Assembly: GCF_024213555.1 (NCBI RefSeq)
Contig: NZ_JANAVO010000001.1
Location: 2,046,001 to 2,110,000 of the forward strand
Source: Allokutzneria sp. A3M-2-11 16
GTDB taxonomy: Bacteria > Actinomycetota > Actinomycetes > Mycobacteriales > Pseudonocardiaceae
Reading direction: 5' to 3'
DNA: 64,000 bases
Shown here: piece by piece, positions 9,320-17,752 of the stretch
How positions within the stretch are numbered: position 1 is the stretch's first letter
How the letters are laid out: every line of letters begins with the position of its first letter
Translations under genes and position numbers: made by a program
The notes under the pieces: model-generated
Database searches by the model: none
What the model was told of the DNA's origin: nothing
What the model saw: only the letters and a program-made list of their open reading frames with translations

Positions 9320-9353
9320 ACCCGGTAGTCAGAATGCGTAGGGAGGGATTGGA

Positions 9354-9803
9354 ATGGCTCTCGCAGTGCGTGACCCGTTCACGTCGTTGATCAAGCAGTT
9401 GGACACCGACTTCGACCTGCTGACCCGCCGTGCCTTCGGGGTCAACAACCGTGCCGGGGCCTTCGTTCCCCCGGCCGACGTCCACCGTGACGGTGAGGAC
9501 GTCGTGATCACCCTGGAGCTGCCGGGCGTCGACACCGACGGCGTCGACGTCGAGGTCAGCGAGCGCAAGCTGACCGTCAGCGGCCGTCGCGAGGCGGGCA
9601 CCGAGGACGGCGCGGTCTTCCGCGAGCTGCGCGGCGGCGAGTTCCGCAGAGAGTTCCGCCTGCCGGAGGGCGTGACCGGCGACAACGTCGAAGCCGACTA
9701 CGACCGCGGCCTGCTCCGCGTTCGGGTGCGCGGCGTCGTCCGCAAGCCCGTCGAGCCCGCGAAGATCAAGGTCCGCGGTATCGAAGGTGGCGCTGTCAGC
9801 TGA
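9354..9803 (+). CDS. hsp20: Hsp20/alpha-crystallin small heat-shock protein
   Basis: A 149-residue ATP-independent holdase chaperone. The alpha-crystallin domain spans about 38-135, with DVVITLELPGVDTDGVDVEV and the C-terminal RGLLRVRVRG strand. The ATG follows GGGAGGG with a 6-7 base gap. The upstream CIRCE element indicates HrcA control. The gene has its own strong terminator. Lying next to a DevR-like regulator it recalls the DosR-controlled HspX of mycobacteria, but no clear DevR box is seen here. Confidence 0.95.
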   Translation: MALAVRDPFTSLIKQLDTDFDLLTRRAFGVNNRAGAFVPPADVHRDGEDVVITLELPGVDTDGVDVEVSERKLTVSGRREAGTEDGAVFRELRGGEFRREFRLPEGVTGDNVEADYDRGLLRVRVRGVVRKPVEPAKIKVRGIEGGAVS

Positions 9804-9812
9804 CGCTGCCCG

Positions 9813-9846
9813 CGACGGCGCCCTGGCTCCCACCAGGGCGCCGTCG
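9813..9846 (+). terminator. hsp20 terminator
   Basis: A perfect 14-base-pair stem (CGACGGCGCCCTGG with CCAGGGCGCCGTCG) with a six-base loop, followed by CCTTTCCT, starting nine bases after the hsp20 stop. Confidence 0.85.
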
Positions 9847-9860
9847 CCTTTCCTGGGCCA

Positions 9861-9928
9861 GGGGTTCGCCGTCGTTGAAGACCGCTGGGACGGGGGTTGG
9901 GGGTACTTGAAGACCGGCGAACCCGGTG
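9861..9928. repeat. Repeat family A, copy 1 (partial)
   Basis: The outer arms GGGTTCGCCG and CGGCGAACCC form an inverted repeat. The right half (GACCGCTGGG through GGTACTTGAAGACCGG, 9880-9915) matches the right half of the copy at 60172-60308 almost base for base. The left half is degraded and the central palindrome is missing. It lies in the convergent gap between hsp20 and the macrodomain gene. Confidence 0.8.
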
Positions 9929-9942
9929 GCTGGGACGCCTGC

Positions 9943-10566
9943 CTAGGCCATGACCTCATCCCACGCGGCGGCGACCTGCCGCGCGCAGTCCTGAGGTGAA
10001 ACACCGCCGACACCCGTGCCCAGGCCGGGCATGGCCAGCGCGCTGACCGCCTGCCGCAGCGGCGTGCCGCTCTCCAGGCGCCCGCTCGACCAGAGCCGGA
10101 ACACCGCGCGCGCCGCGAGGTAGGGGTGCACGGTGTCCTTGGGCAGCCGCTCGCCCGGCTCCCGCATCGTCGGCGCGCTCACCAGCCACGCGGGCATCGG
10201 GCGACCCGTGCGCACCACCAGCGCTTCGCCCACCGGCAGCTCACCGCCGTGGTAGGTCAGCACCGCGCGCCGCACGGTCTCCTCGATCTGCGGGAACACC
10301 TGCGCGTAGACGGCGTCGATCCCGCCGCGCATCCAGCCGTAGGAGTTCGCCGGGCTGACCACCGCGTCGACGTCCAGCTCCAGGATCGAGCCCCGGTGCA
10401 CGCTGATCTCCGGCCGGTCCCGCGCGATCTCCAACCACGCTTCCGCCAGGTCGTCCTCGACCGCGCAGAGCACGAGTTGCGGGGTGCGGCGGGGGGCGGG
10501 GATCAGTGCGGGTGTCTCGTCGATCCGTCGGTCAGCCGTGTCCATGCGTTCCGCATTGCCGCTCAC
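9943..10566 (-). CDS. Macrodomain protein
   Basis: A 207-residue protein with a macro (ADP-ribose-binding) domain at about 50-205. The phosphate-binding segment VSPANSYGWMRGGIDAVYAQ and the second loop PGLGTGVGGVSPQDCARQ are clear. Macrodomains bind ADP-ribose or O-acetyl-ADP-ribose and often remove ADP-ribose from proteins. The substrate here is not evident. GTG at 10566 gives the longest form; ATG at 10545 is an alternative start. It is a single gene, divergent from pheA. Confidence 0.85.
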   Translation of the reverse strand: MSGNAERMDTADRRIDETPALIPAPRRTPQLVLCAVEDDLAEAWLEIARDRPEISVHRGSILELDVDAVVSPANSYGWMRGGIDAVYAQVFPQIEETVRRAVLTYHGGELPVGEALVVRTGRPMPAWLVSAPTMREPGERLPKDTVHPYLAARAVFRLWSSGRLESGTPLRQAVSALAMPGLGTGVGGVSPQDCARQVAAAWDEVMA

Positions 10567-10700
10567 AGCTCAAGCATCGCCCGAGAGGGGGGAAACATTG
10601 CAAGGGTTGAACAGGGGACTCGATATGTCTTTCGCGTCTCACTCCGATCTGACCCATTCGGCCGCAGCTGATTCGCCCGCTCAGTGTGGGTATGGCCGCT

Positions 10701-10706
10701 TAAGGT
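10701..10706 (+). promoter_or_regulatory. -10 box of leaderless pheA promoter
   Basis: TAAGGT lies seven bases before GTG 10714. This spacing puts transcription initiation at or next to the start codon. No convincing -35 box is visible. Confidence 0.45.
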
Positions 10707-10713
10707 GGAGCGT

Positions 10714-11622
10714 GTGCCGCGCATCGCTTATCTGGGTCCCGAGGGGACGTTCACCGAGCAAGCCGTGCGTCAGCTGCTTGCCGACGCCCCCGCAGAACTG
10801 ATCCCCGCCGAGTCCGTCTCCGCCGCGCTGGACGCCGTCCGCTCCGGTGAGCGGGACGCCGCCTGCGTGCCCATCGAGAACTCCGTCGAGGGCTCCGTCA
10901 CCTCGACGATGGACGCGCTCGCGGACGGAGAGCCGCTGGTCGCGGTCGCCGAGACCATGCTGCCGGTGCGCTTCGACATCCTGGTCCGCCCCGGCACCAC
11001 CGTCGAGGACGTCCGGACCATCACCAGCCACCCGCACGCGCTCGCGCAGGTCCGCCGCTGGCTGTCGGTCAACCTGCCCGACGCCGTCCAGTCCGCGACG
11101 ACCTCGACCTCCGCCGCTGCGGTCGCCGTGCGCGACGGGCAGGCGGACGCCGCCGTGTGTGCGCCGCTGGCCGCCGAGCGGTACGGGTTGGGCGTGCTCG
11201 CCGGGCAGGTCGCCGATGTCGAGGACGCGGTCACCCGGTTCCTGCTGGTGCGCCGCCCCGGAGAGGTGCCGCCGCCCACCGCCGCCGACCGGACGACCGT
11301 GGTCGTGGAGACCGGTGACTCGGTGGGCTCGCTGGCCAGGGTGCTCAACGAGTTCGCGCTGCGCGGGGTGAACCTCACCCGGATCGAGTCGCGGCCGATC
11401 AAGGGCAGCTTCGGGGAGTACCGGTTCTTCCTCGACTTCGCCGGGCACGTCAACCAGGCGCACGTCGGCGAGGCGCTCGCGGCGCTGCGGCGGCACTGCA
11501 AGGACGTCCGGTTCCTCGGCTCGTTCCCGCGCGCCGACGAGGGCGGGTCCAGCGGTTCCGACGAGGCGTTCACCGCAGCCGCGGAGTGGCTGGCCGGTAT
11601 CCGCTCCGGAGGGCGGGCGTGA
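10714..11622 (+). CDS. pheA: Prephenate dehydratase
   Basis: A 302-residue monofunctional enzyme converting prephenate to phenylpyruvate in phenylalanine synthesis. The catalytic domain (1-185) starts RIAYLGPEGTFTEQA and contains the TRF motif in VTRFLLV. The ACT regulatory domain (about 200-280) carries ESRPIKGSFGEY, the phenylalanine-sensing motif. GTG 10714 matches the family N-terminus and may be leaderless. Its stop overlaps the next start (GTGA). Confidence 0.96.
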   Translation: MPRIAYLGPEGTFTEQAVRQLLADAPAELIPAESVSAALDAVRSGERDAACVPIENSVEGSVTSTMDALADGEPLVAVAETMLPVRFDILVRPGTTVEDVRTITSHPHALAQVRRWLSVNLPDAVQSATTSTSAAAVAVRDGQADAAVCAPLAAERYGLGVLAGQVADVEDAVTRFLLVRRPGEVPPPTAADRTTVVVETGDSVGSLARVLNEFALRGVNLTRIESRPIKGSFGEYRFFLDFAGHVNQAHVGEALAALRRHCKDVRFLGSFPRADEGGSSGSDEAFTAAAEWLAGIRSGGRA

Positions 11623-12236
11623 GCGCCTTACGCCTGATCCTGGTCCGGCACGGGCAAACGCAGTCCAATGTGGACGCGATCTTGGACACGAAGCTGCCCG
11701 GCCCGCCGCTCACCGGGGAGGGCAGGCAGCAGGCGCTGCGAGCCGGGATCGAGCTGGCCACCGAGCCCGTGCTCGCGGTCTACGCCAGTCCAGCCACCCG
11801 CGCGCGCGAGACGGCCGCGCCGATCGCCTACGCGCACGGACTGGACGTGGTCGTGCTGCCCGGAACGCACGAGGTGCAGATCGGTGAGCTGGAGGGCCGC
11901 TCCGACATGCCCGCCGTCGAGCGGTACCGCGAGGTCTACGGCGCGTGGGTGGAGGGCGACCTCGACCGCGCCATGCCGGGCGGCGGCGAGACCGCCAGGC
12001 AGATCCGCGAGCGGTACCTCGCCGCGATCGACCGCATCACCGGCGCGCACCGCGAGGGCACCGTGGTGCTGGTCAGCCACGCGGGCGTGATCCGCCTGAT
12101 GGCCGGGCAGCTCGTCGAGGACCTGGACGACGTCGCCGCGGGCCGGTTGTACCTGCCCAACACCGGGCGAGTCGTACTGGAGTGCGACGACACCGGCTGG
12201 CGTTGCCTCGCCTGGCCGGAGGAGGAGCTGGTGTAG
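11619..12236 (+). CDS. Histidine phosphatase family protein
   Basis: A 205-residue phosphoglycerate-mutase-like phosphatase. LILVRHGQTQSN is the catalytic RHG motif, followed by the conserved Arg in SPATRARETA, a Glu in EVQIGELEG, and a second His in VLVSHAGVIRL. The substrate is not predictable. GTG 11619 overlaps the pheA stop by four bases. The coupling with pheA suggests co-expression rather than a known shared pathway. Confidence 0.9.
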   Translation: MSALRLILVRHGQTQSNVDAILDTKLPGPPLTGEGRQQALRAGIELATEPVLAVYASPATRARETAAPIAYAHGLDVVVLPGTHEVQIGELEGRSDMPAVERYREVYGAWVEGDLDRAMPGGGETARQIRERYLAAIDRITGAHREGTVVLVSHAGVIRLMAGQLVEDLDDVAAGRLYLPNTGRVVLECDDTGWRCLAWPEEELV

Positions 12237-12239
12237 GGC

Positions 12240-12590
12240 CTAGCCCCAGCCCATCTCGTGGAGTTTGTGGTCGTCGATCCCGAAGTGGTGAGCGACCTCG
12301 TGCACCACGGTCACGGCGATCTCGTCGACCAGCTCGTCCTCGTCGGAGCAGAAGTCCATCAGCGCTTCCCGGTAGATCGTGATCCGGTCCGGCAGGACCC
12401 CGCCGTAGGTCGAGGTGCGCTCGGTGAGCGCGACGCCCTCGTACAGCCCGAGCAGCGTCGGCTCGTCCGGGTTCCGCTCCTCGACCAGCACGACCACGTT
12501 GTCCATGGCGGCGGCCAGCTCCGAGGGGATCAGGTCCAGCGCCTCCGCGACGAGCTCGTCGAAGCGGAGCCGCGACATCTCGACGGGCAC
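12240..12590 (-). CDS. Small zincin-like metallopeptidase (DUF1025 type)
   Basis: A 116-residue protein of the actinobacterial metallopeptidase family. The zinc motif HEVAHHFGIDDHKLHEMGW carries HExxH plus downstream His/Asp ligands. It is cytoplasmic (no signal peptide). ATG 12578 is an alternative start. It lies seven bases downstream of the septum-formation-like gene and is likely co-transcribed with it. Family members have no well-defined substrate. Confidence 0.85.
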   Translation of the reverse strand: MPVEMSRLRFDELVAEALDLIPSELAAAMDNVVVLVEERNPDEPTLLGLYEGVALTERTSTYGGVLPDRITIYREALMDFCSDEDELVDEIAVTVVHEVAHHFGIDDHKLHEMGWG

Positions 12591-12597
12591 CGGCGGA

Positions 12598-13716
12598 TCA
12601 GCCGCCGCCCTGCGACGTGGGCGGGGTGGAGCCGCCGCCGGTGTCGTGGCCGCCGCCGTTCTGGTCGATGGACACGTCCTCCAGCTGGTCGGAGACGTCG
12701 GTGCCCGGCGAGCCGGGCGGGGCGGGCGCGCCCGGCGGGGCCACCGGCACCTGCGCCAGCGCGGGCTCCTTGCTGATGTTGATCGCGCCCGGCTTGTCCT
12801 TGCTCACGCTGCCGCTGATCGGCGCGAGACCGGACTTGTCCTGCAGCTGCGTCCCGACCTTGCAGTCCACCCGGCGCGAACCCGCCATCCAGCTGTCCTG
12901 CTTGCGGGTGTCCCAGTAGACGGTCAGGCCCTTCTGCTCGACCACGTTGGGGCCGCCCGCGTACTCGGCGGCCAGCTTCGGGCACTGCGTGCCGAGCAGG
13001 GTGTTCTGCTTGCTCTCGTCCGGGTACTCGGACGGGAAGTGCGCGCCGAGGTCGACGACGCCGACCACCTCGTAGGCGTGCGCCTTGTCGCAGGCGACCG
13101 GGTCGGCGACGGCGCGGCCGCTGATGCCGACGCACAGGCCGACCGAGTGCACGTCGGACTGGTCGATGGCCTTCGCGCTTCCCACGATCGGGTACAAAAC
13201 GCCGGACGGGCCCGCCGCCTGGACCCCGCACCAGAGCTTGCGGTCGCCGTTCTCCCAGCTCTTCTGGGTCGGCTTGAGCGCGCTCACGCTGAGCCTGCCC
13301 GCCGGGTCCAGCCTGCCCTCCAGCACCTCGACGGATTTCTCCGCGCAGGTGCTCTGGCCGATCTGGGCCCAGCGCAGCTCGTCGGGGAAGGCCGCCTCGT
13401 CGCCGAAGTTGGGGTCGGTGGACAGGTCCGCCGTGAACGTCAGCTCGAACAGGTGCGGCTTCTCGCACGGGACCTTGGCCACATCACCGGCATCGGGCTT
13501 CGTCCAGTTCAGGCAGGTGCCGGGCGGTGCGTCGGCGAGCACGTGCCCCGGGCCGGAGCTGGCCGCGTCCGAACCGAGCTGCCAACCGAAGGCCGTGCTC
13601 GCCACCAGGATGAGCAGGGCACCGGCGAACGCACCCGCCATGACTCTGCGGGTGCTCTGGGTGTGATCCATGCGCTGGGTCCGATCGCGGGTGTGGACGG
13701 CAGGGGCTAACGGCAT
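12598..13716 (-). CDS. Septum-formation family membrane-anchored protein
   Basis: A 372-residue protein. One N-terminal membrane segment (about 27-46, AGALLILVASTAFGW) precedes an extracellular part with two related cysteine-containing halves (DAPPGTCLNW, VPCEKPHLFE; later VACDKAHAYEVVG), the septum-formation-like domain of actinobacteria. The C-terminus is rich in Pro and Gly. ATG 13716 has a GGGG site upstream; ATG 13671 is an alternative start. It heads a two-gene unit with the zincin and is divergent from the DUF1190-like cassette. A role in division or envelope is inferred from family naming. Confidence 0.75.
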   Translation of the reverse strand: MPLAPAVHTRDRTQRMDHTQSTRRVMAGAFAGALLILVASTAFGWQLGSDAASSGPGHVLADAPPGTCLNWTKPDAGDVAKVPCEKPHLFELTFTADLSTDPNFGDEAAFPDELRWAQIGQSTCAEKSVEVLEGRLDPAGRLSVSALKPTQKSWENGDRKLWCGVQAAGPSGVLYPIVGSAKAIDQSDVHSVGLCVGISGRAVADPVACDKAHAYEVVGVVDLGAHFPSEYPDESKQNTLLGTQCPKLAAEYAGGPNVVEQKGLTVYWDTRKQDSWMAGSRRVDCKVGTQLQDKSGLAPISGSVSKDKPGAINISKEPALAQVPVAPPGAPAPPGSPGTDVSDQLEDVSIDQNGGGHDTGGGSTPPTSQGGG

Positions 13717-13836
13717 CTACCCCATGATGCCCGCTCCGGACAACCCAAGCGTCTATCCGGGTGACCTGGGTTGCTATTTGGCCACTGTCCTACGTCACAC
13801 CGGGGACCTAGGTACGGTGCCGCTCGGGAGTGGTTG

Positions 13837-14532
13837 ATGACGAACAACGAAACGCCGGGCGGCGAGCAGCAGCCCGAGCCGAAGGCGACCCCGCAGGCCC
13901 AGCCGGGACCGGCGGCCGAGTCCGAGTCCGAGTCGAAGCCTGAGTCGAAGCCTGAGTCCACGGCGCAGGACAAACCGGTCGAGGCACCGGCGAAGCCGAA
14001 GCGCGGCCAGATCAACTTCCAGGACCCGGGCACCACCAGGGCCCGGCCGCCGACCGTGGCCGAGCAGCGCGCACGCGAGACCGCGCGCCGCGAGGCGCGG
14101 GCCCGCCGGGAAGCCGAGGAGGCGGAGGCCGCACGCAAGGCCAAACTGCGCAAACGGCTGCTGATCGGCGGTGGCGTCTCCGTCGGCGTGGTCGCGGTGG
14201 TCGCCATCTGGTACGCCGCGTCGCAGCCCGACGACGTCGAGGCGCGCTGCGTCGACAACAACAACGTCGTGGTCGACGACAAGTACTGCGACGACGACTA
14301 CGCGCGCTCCAACGGCGGCTACAGCAGCGGCGGCGGCAGCACGTTCATCTACCTCGGTGGCGGCGGCCGTCAGTACAGCTACAACTACGGCGGTAGCGGG
14401 GCCGTCGGGCAGCGGGTGACCGGCGGTTCCTCGATCCGGCCGAGCGGCGCCAACATCTCGACCCCGTCCGGCAAGTCGGTCCAGCGCGGCGGCTTCGGCG
14501 TCCGCAGCGGCAGCAGCAGCGGAGGCAGCTGA
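13837..14532 (+). CDS. DUF1190-like (YgiB-type) membrane protein, Gly/Ser-rich tail
   Basis: A 231-residue protein. A Pro/Glu/Lys-rich low-complexity N-terminus (1-60) leads to an Arg/Ala-rich charged helix (65-105) and one membrane helix (about 110-128, LLIGGGVSVGVVAVVAIWY). The outside portion has two cysteines (EARCVDNN, DDKYCDDDY) and Gly/Ser/Tyr-rich repeats ending RGGFGVRSGSSSGGS. The terminal RGGFG-Ser/Gly tail matches E. coli YgiB/YjfM (DUF1190), and the next two genes are the matching YgiC/YjfC-like ligase and YjfL-like DUF350. ATG 13837 has GGGAG at good spacing. It may be the substrate of the ligase (inference). Confidence 0.7.
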   Translation: MTNNETPGGEQQPEPKATPQAQPGPAAESESESKPESKPESTAQDKPVEAPAKPKRGQINFQDPGTTRARPPTVAEQRARETARREARARREAEEAEAARKAKLRKRLLIGGGVSVGVVAVVAIWYAASQPDDVEARCVDNNNVVVDDKYCDDDYARSNGGYSSGGGSTFIYLGGGGRQYSYNYGGSGAVGQRVTGGSSIRPSGANISTPSGKSVQRGGFGVRSGSSSGGS

Positions 14533-15699
14533 GTGCAGAGGCAGACCTCCGAACCGCGCGCCGACTGGGAGCGCAAGGTCGCCGACCAGGGCCTGGTGTT
14601 CGGCAGTCCGGCCGCGGGGCCGGGTGGCGTGCAACGCCCGTACTGGGACGAGTCCACGCACTACGTGTTCAGCCTCGACGAAGTGCTCTCGGTCGAGGCC
14701 GACGTCGAGCTGCTGCACTCCATGTGCCTGGACGCGGTGGACAACGTGGTGACCACGGAGCGCTACCGCGACTTCGGCCTGCCGGAGTGGGTGTGGCCCG
14801 CGATCGCCGAGTCCTGGAAGCGCGGCGACCCGCACCTCTACGGCCGCTTCGACCTGCGCTACGACGGCTCCGGCCCGGCGAAGCTGTTGGAGTACAACGC
14901 CGACACGCCGACCTCGTTGCTGGAGGCGGCCGTCGTGCAGTGGCACTGGCTGACCGACACCCACGAGGGCGACGACCAGTGGAACTCCATCCACGAGAAG
15001 CTGGTGGAGCGGTGGAGCCAGCTCGCCGACCGGCTGCCCGCCGGGCAGGCGCACTTCACCTGGTCGGCGGCGGACTCCAGCGGTGAGGACCACGTCACCG
15101 CCGCCTACCTGCAGGAGACCGCGGCCGAGGCCGGGCTGGACACGGTCGGCCTGGCCATCGAGGAGATCGGCTGGGACCCCGAGCTCAAGCGTTTCGTGGA
15201 CCTGCGCGAGGACGTGATGTCCACCGTGGTGAAGCTCTACCCGTGGGAGTGGGTCGTCGACGACCCGTTCGGCAAGCACGCGGTGGAGAGCCAGCCCGGC
15301 ACGCTGTGGGTCGAACCCCTGTGGAAGATGCTGTTGTCGAACAAGGCGCTGCTCGCGGTGCTCTGGGAGATGTACCCCGGGCACCCCAACCTGCTGCCGT
15401 GCTTCCTCGACGAACCCGGCTTCCTCACCGAGTACGTGCGCAAGCCGCGGCTCGGCAGGGAGGGGTCGAACATCCAGATCGTCGCTCCCGGGATGGAGCA
15501 CGAGACCGGCGGCGTGTACGGCAAGGAGGGCTACGTCTACCAGCTCTTCGACCCGTTGCCGGAGTTCGACGGCATGCGCCCGGTGCTGGGCGCGTGGGTG
15601 GTCGGTGACCACTCGGCGGGCCTGGGCATCCGGGAGACCGTCGGCCTGGTCACCGACGACGGGGCGGCGTTCGTGCCGCACCGCATCCCCGAGTCCTGA
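14533..15699 (+). CDS. Glutathionylspermidine-synthase-like ATP-grasp ligase (YgiC/YjfC family)
   Basis: A 388-residue ligase containing only the C-terminal synthetase part of glutathionylspermidine synthase, with no amidase domain. Family landmarks are YNADTPTSLLEA, WVEPLWKMLLSNKALL, GHPNLLP and VRKPRLGREGSNI, the last typical of the ATP-binding region. It should form an amide bond using ATP. Stand-alone members are thought to modify peptides rather than make glutathionylspermidine. GTG 14533 follows the previous stop directly, so the genes are coupled. Confidence 0.88.
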   Translation: MQRQTSEPRADWERKVADQGLVFGSPAAGPGGVQRPYWDESTHYVFSLDEVLSVEADVELLHSMCLDAVDNVVTTERYRDFGLPEWVWPAIAESWKRGDPHLYGRFDLRYDGSGPAKLLEYNADTPTSLLEAAVVQWHWLTDTHEGDDQWNSIHEKLVERWSQLADRLPAGQAHFTWSAADSSGEDHVTAAYLQETAAEAGLDTVGLAIEEIGWDPELKRFVDLREDVMSTVVKLYPWEWVVDDPFGKHAVESQPGTLWVEPLWKMLLSNKALLAVLWEMYPGHPNLLPCFLDEPGFLTEYVRKPRLGREGSNIQIVAPGMEHETGGVYGKEGYVYQLFDPLPEFDGMRPVLGAWVVGDHSAGLGIRETVGLVTDDGAAFVPHRIPES

Positions 15700-15770
15700 A
15701 ACCGCCAGTTCACTATCCATAAAGGACAGTCGGGGAGCGTTTTCCCCGGCTGGGTCGTAGGAGGAAGTTC

Positions 15771-16238
15771 GTGACCACCCAACTCGCCGTCTCCAGCCTG
15801 GCGCTGGAGGAGGGCTTCGGCGGTGCGCTCCTGCGGGGCGTCGGCGCCATCGCGCTGTACGCGGTCGTCGGCCTGCTGCTCATGCTCGTCGGGTTCTACG
15901 CCATCGACCTGACCACCCCCGGCAAGCTCAGCCAGCTCGTCCGCGACGGCGCGCCGAACGCGGTCGTGATCACCTCGGCCGGCCTGATCAGCATGGCGTT
16001 CATCGTCGTCGTGGTGATCAACAACGCCGGCGGCAAGCTGTCCGAGGGCCTGCTCTCCGCGCTGATCTTCGGCTTCGTCGGCGTGATCGTGCAGGTGCTC
16101 GCGGTGCGGCTGCTGGAGTGGGTGACCCGGATCGACATCGGCAACCTGATCCGCTCCGAGGTCTACACCCCGGCCAGCCTCGTGGTGGCCTCGGCGCACC
16201 TGGCGCTCGGCCTCGTGGTCGCCGTCGCGATCAGCTAG
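15771..16238 (+). CDS. DUF350 membrane protein
   Basis: A 155-residue protein with four predicted membrane helices (about 23-47, 63-84, 93-116, 130-152), typical of DUF350/YjfL. GTG 15771 follows GAGGAAG with good spacing. It lies 71 bases after the ligase in the same orientation and ends at a strong terminator, closing a three-gene unit. DUF350 proteins have no assigned function; with the ligase they suggest an envelope-located modification or sensing system. Confidence 0.85.
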   Translation: MTTQLAVSSLALEEGFGGALLRGVGAIALYAVVGLLLMLVGFYAIDLTTPGKLSQLVRDGAPNAVVITSAGLISMAFIVVVVINNAGGKLSEGLLSALIFGFVGVIVQVLAVRLLEWVTRIDIGNLIRSEVYTPASLVVASAHLALGLVVAVAIS

Positions 16239-16263
16239 CCGGATCTCCTAGTCGATCAAGGAG

Positions 16264-16296
16264 AACCGGGAATCGGCGGTCCGTCGATTCCCGGTT
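16264..16296 (+). terminator. Terminator after DUF350
   Basis: AACCGGGAATCG and CGATTCCCGGTT form a 12-base-pair stem with a nine-base loop followed by TTCC. It separates the three-gene cassette from serS. Confidence 0.85.
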
Positions 16297-16307
16297 TTCC
16301 GCACCAC

Positions 16308-16313
16308 TAAGCT
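16308..16313 (+). promoter_or_regulatory. -10 box of leaderless serS promoter
   Basis: TAAGCT lies eight bases before GTG 16322, just after the upstream terminator. There is no Shine-Dalgarno at a usable distance, so serS is probably leaderless. Confidence 0.45.
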
Positions 16314-16321
16314 CACCAGGT

Positions 16322-17584
16322 GTGATCGACCTCAAGACGCTCCGCGAGAACCCGGAAGCCGTACGCGATTCGCAGCGCGCCAGGGGCGAGGACCCGTCCC
16401 TCGTCGACGCGCTGCTCTCCGCCGACGAGCGGCGCCGCGCCACGGTCTCCCGCGCGGACTCCTTGCGCGCCGAGCAGAAGCAGTTCGGCAAGCAGGTCGG
16501 CCGGGCCCAGGGCGAGGAGCGCGCCGCGCTGCTGGCCAAGGGCAAGGAACTGGCCGCGGAGGTCAAGGCCGCCGAGGCCGAGCAGCACGAGGCCGACGCC
16601 GCGTTCACCGCGGCGCACCGCCGGGTCTCCAACGTGGTCGAGGACGGCGCCCCGCACGGCGGCGAGGACGACTACGTCGTGCTCAAGCACATCGGCCAGC
16701 CGCAGAACTTCGAGTTCGAGCCGAAGGACCACCTGGAGCTCGCCGAGCGCCTCGGCGCCATCGACATGGAGCGCGGGGCGAAGGTCTCCGGCTCGCGGTT
16801 CTACTTCCTCACCGGTGTCGGCGCCCAGCTGCAGCTGGCCATGCTCAACCTGGCCGCCCAGCAGGCGATCGCCGCCGGGTTCACGCTGATGGTGCCGCCG
16901 GTGCTGGTGCGCCCGGAGATCATGGAGGGCACCGGCTTCCTCGGCGCCCACGCCAGCGAGGTCTACCGGCTGCGCGATGACGACCAGTACCTCGTCGGCA
17001 CCTCCGAGGTGCCGCTGGCCGGCTACCACGCCGACGAGATCCTCGACCTGAGCGCGGGGCCGAAGCGCTACGCGGGCTGGTCGACCTGCTTCCGCCGCGA
17101 GGCGGGCTCCTACGGCAAGGACACCAGGGGCATCATCCGGGTCCACCAGTTCGACAAGGTGGAGATGTTCGTCTACACCCGCCCGGAGGACGCGCACGCC
17201 GAGCACCTGCGGCTGCTCGCCTGGGAGGAGGAGATGCTGGCCAAGGTCGAGCTGCCCTACCGGGTGATCGACGTGGCCGGTGGCGACCTCGGCAGCAGCG
17301 CGGCCCGCAAGTACGACTGCGAGGCGTGGCTGCCCAGCCAGCAGGCCTACCGCGAGGTGACCTCGACCTCCAACTGCACCACGTTCCAGGCGCGCAGGCT
17401 GTCGGTTCGCTACCGCGACTCCGACGGCAAGTCCCAGGTCGCGGCGACGCTCAACGGGACCCTGGCCACCACGCGGTGGATCGTGGCGATCCTGGAGACC
17501 CACCAGCAGGAGGACGGTTCGGTCCGGGTGCCCGAGGCGCTGCGCCCGTTCCTGGGCAAGGACGTGCTCGAACCCGTTCGCTGA
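16322..17584 (+). CDS. serS: Seryl-tRNA synthetase
   Basis: A 420-residue class II synthetase charging tRNA-Ser. The N-terminal coiled-coil arm (about 30-105, rich in Glu/Ala/Lys) precedes the catalytic core. Motif 2 is in [21 protein letters not shown], the serine-binding loop in VGTSEVPL, and motif 3 ends [18 protein letters not shown] 16322 gives the standard N-terminus [10 protein letters not shown]. It is a single gene between two hairpins. Confidence 0.97.
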   Translation: MIDLKTLRENPEAVRDSQRARGEDPSLVDALLSADERRRATVSRADSLRAEQKQFGKQVGRAQGEERAALLAKGKELAAEVKAAEAEQHEADAAFTAAHRRVSNVVEDGAPHGGEDDYVVLKHIGQPQNFEFEPKDHLELAERLGAIDMERGAKVSGSRFYFLTGVGAQLQLAMLNLAAQQAIAAGFTLMVPPVLVRPEIMEGTGFLGAHASEVYRLRDDDQYLVGTSEVPLAGYHADEILDLSAGPKRYAGWSTCFRREAGSYGKDTRGIIRVHQFDKVEMFVYTRPEDAHAEHLRLLAWEEEMLAKVELPYRVIDVAGGDLGSSAARKYDCEAWLPSQQAYREVTSTSNCTTFQARRLSVRYRDSDGKSQVAATLNGTLATTRWIVAILETHQQEDGSVRVPEALRPFLGKDVLEPVR

Positions 17585-17589
17585 CCCCC

Positions 17590-17622
17590 GGCGAGGGGTG
17601 TCCGAAGTGGACACCCCTCGCC
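17590..17622 (+). terminator. serS terminator
   Basis: GGCGAGGGGTGTCC and GGACACCCCTCGCC make a perfect 14-base-pair stem with a five-base loop (GAAGT), starting six bases after the stop. There is no T-tract. Confidence 0.75.
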
Positions 17623-17714
17623 AACGGGAATCCGTCTGAAGAACTCGCGGGCGATGTTGCGAGTGGACGGTTCGCCGTTGCAAGATCATTAGTTCGATAC
17701 GTTCTCCGCATTAC

Positions 17715-17732
17715 TGAGACGCTGCTGTCTCA
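17715..17732 (+). promoter_or_regulatory. Candidate TetR operator
   Basis: TGAGAC-N6-GTCTCA is a perfect dyad 20 bases before the TetR-family start, overlapping the expected promoter. A TAGCGT -10-like box (17740-17745) lies seven bases before GTG 17753. The position fits autoregulation of the TetR-MFS unit. Confidence 0.5.
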
Positions 17733-17752
17733 ACCGTGTTAGCGTCCCCGCC

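Noticed and set aside
13803-13816. GGGAC-CTAG-GTACG resembling a DevR box upstream of the DUF1190-like gene
   Set aside because: Only one half-site matches, and it lies too near the start codon; probably chance.
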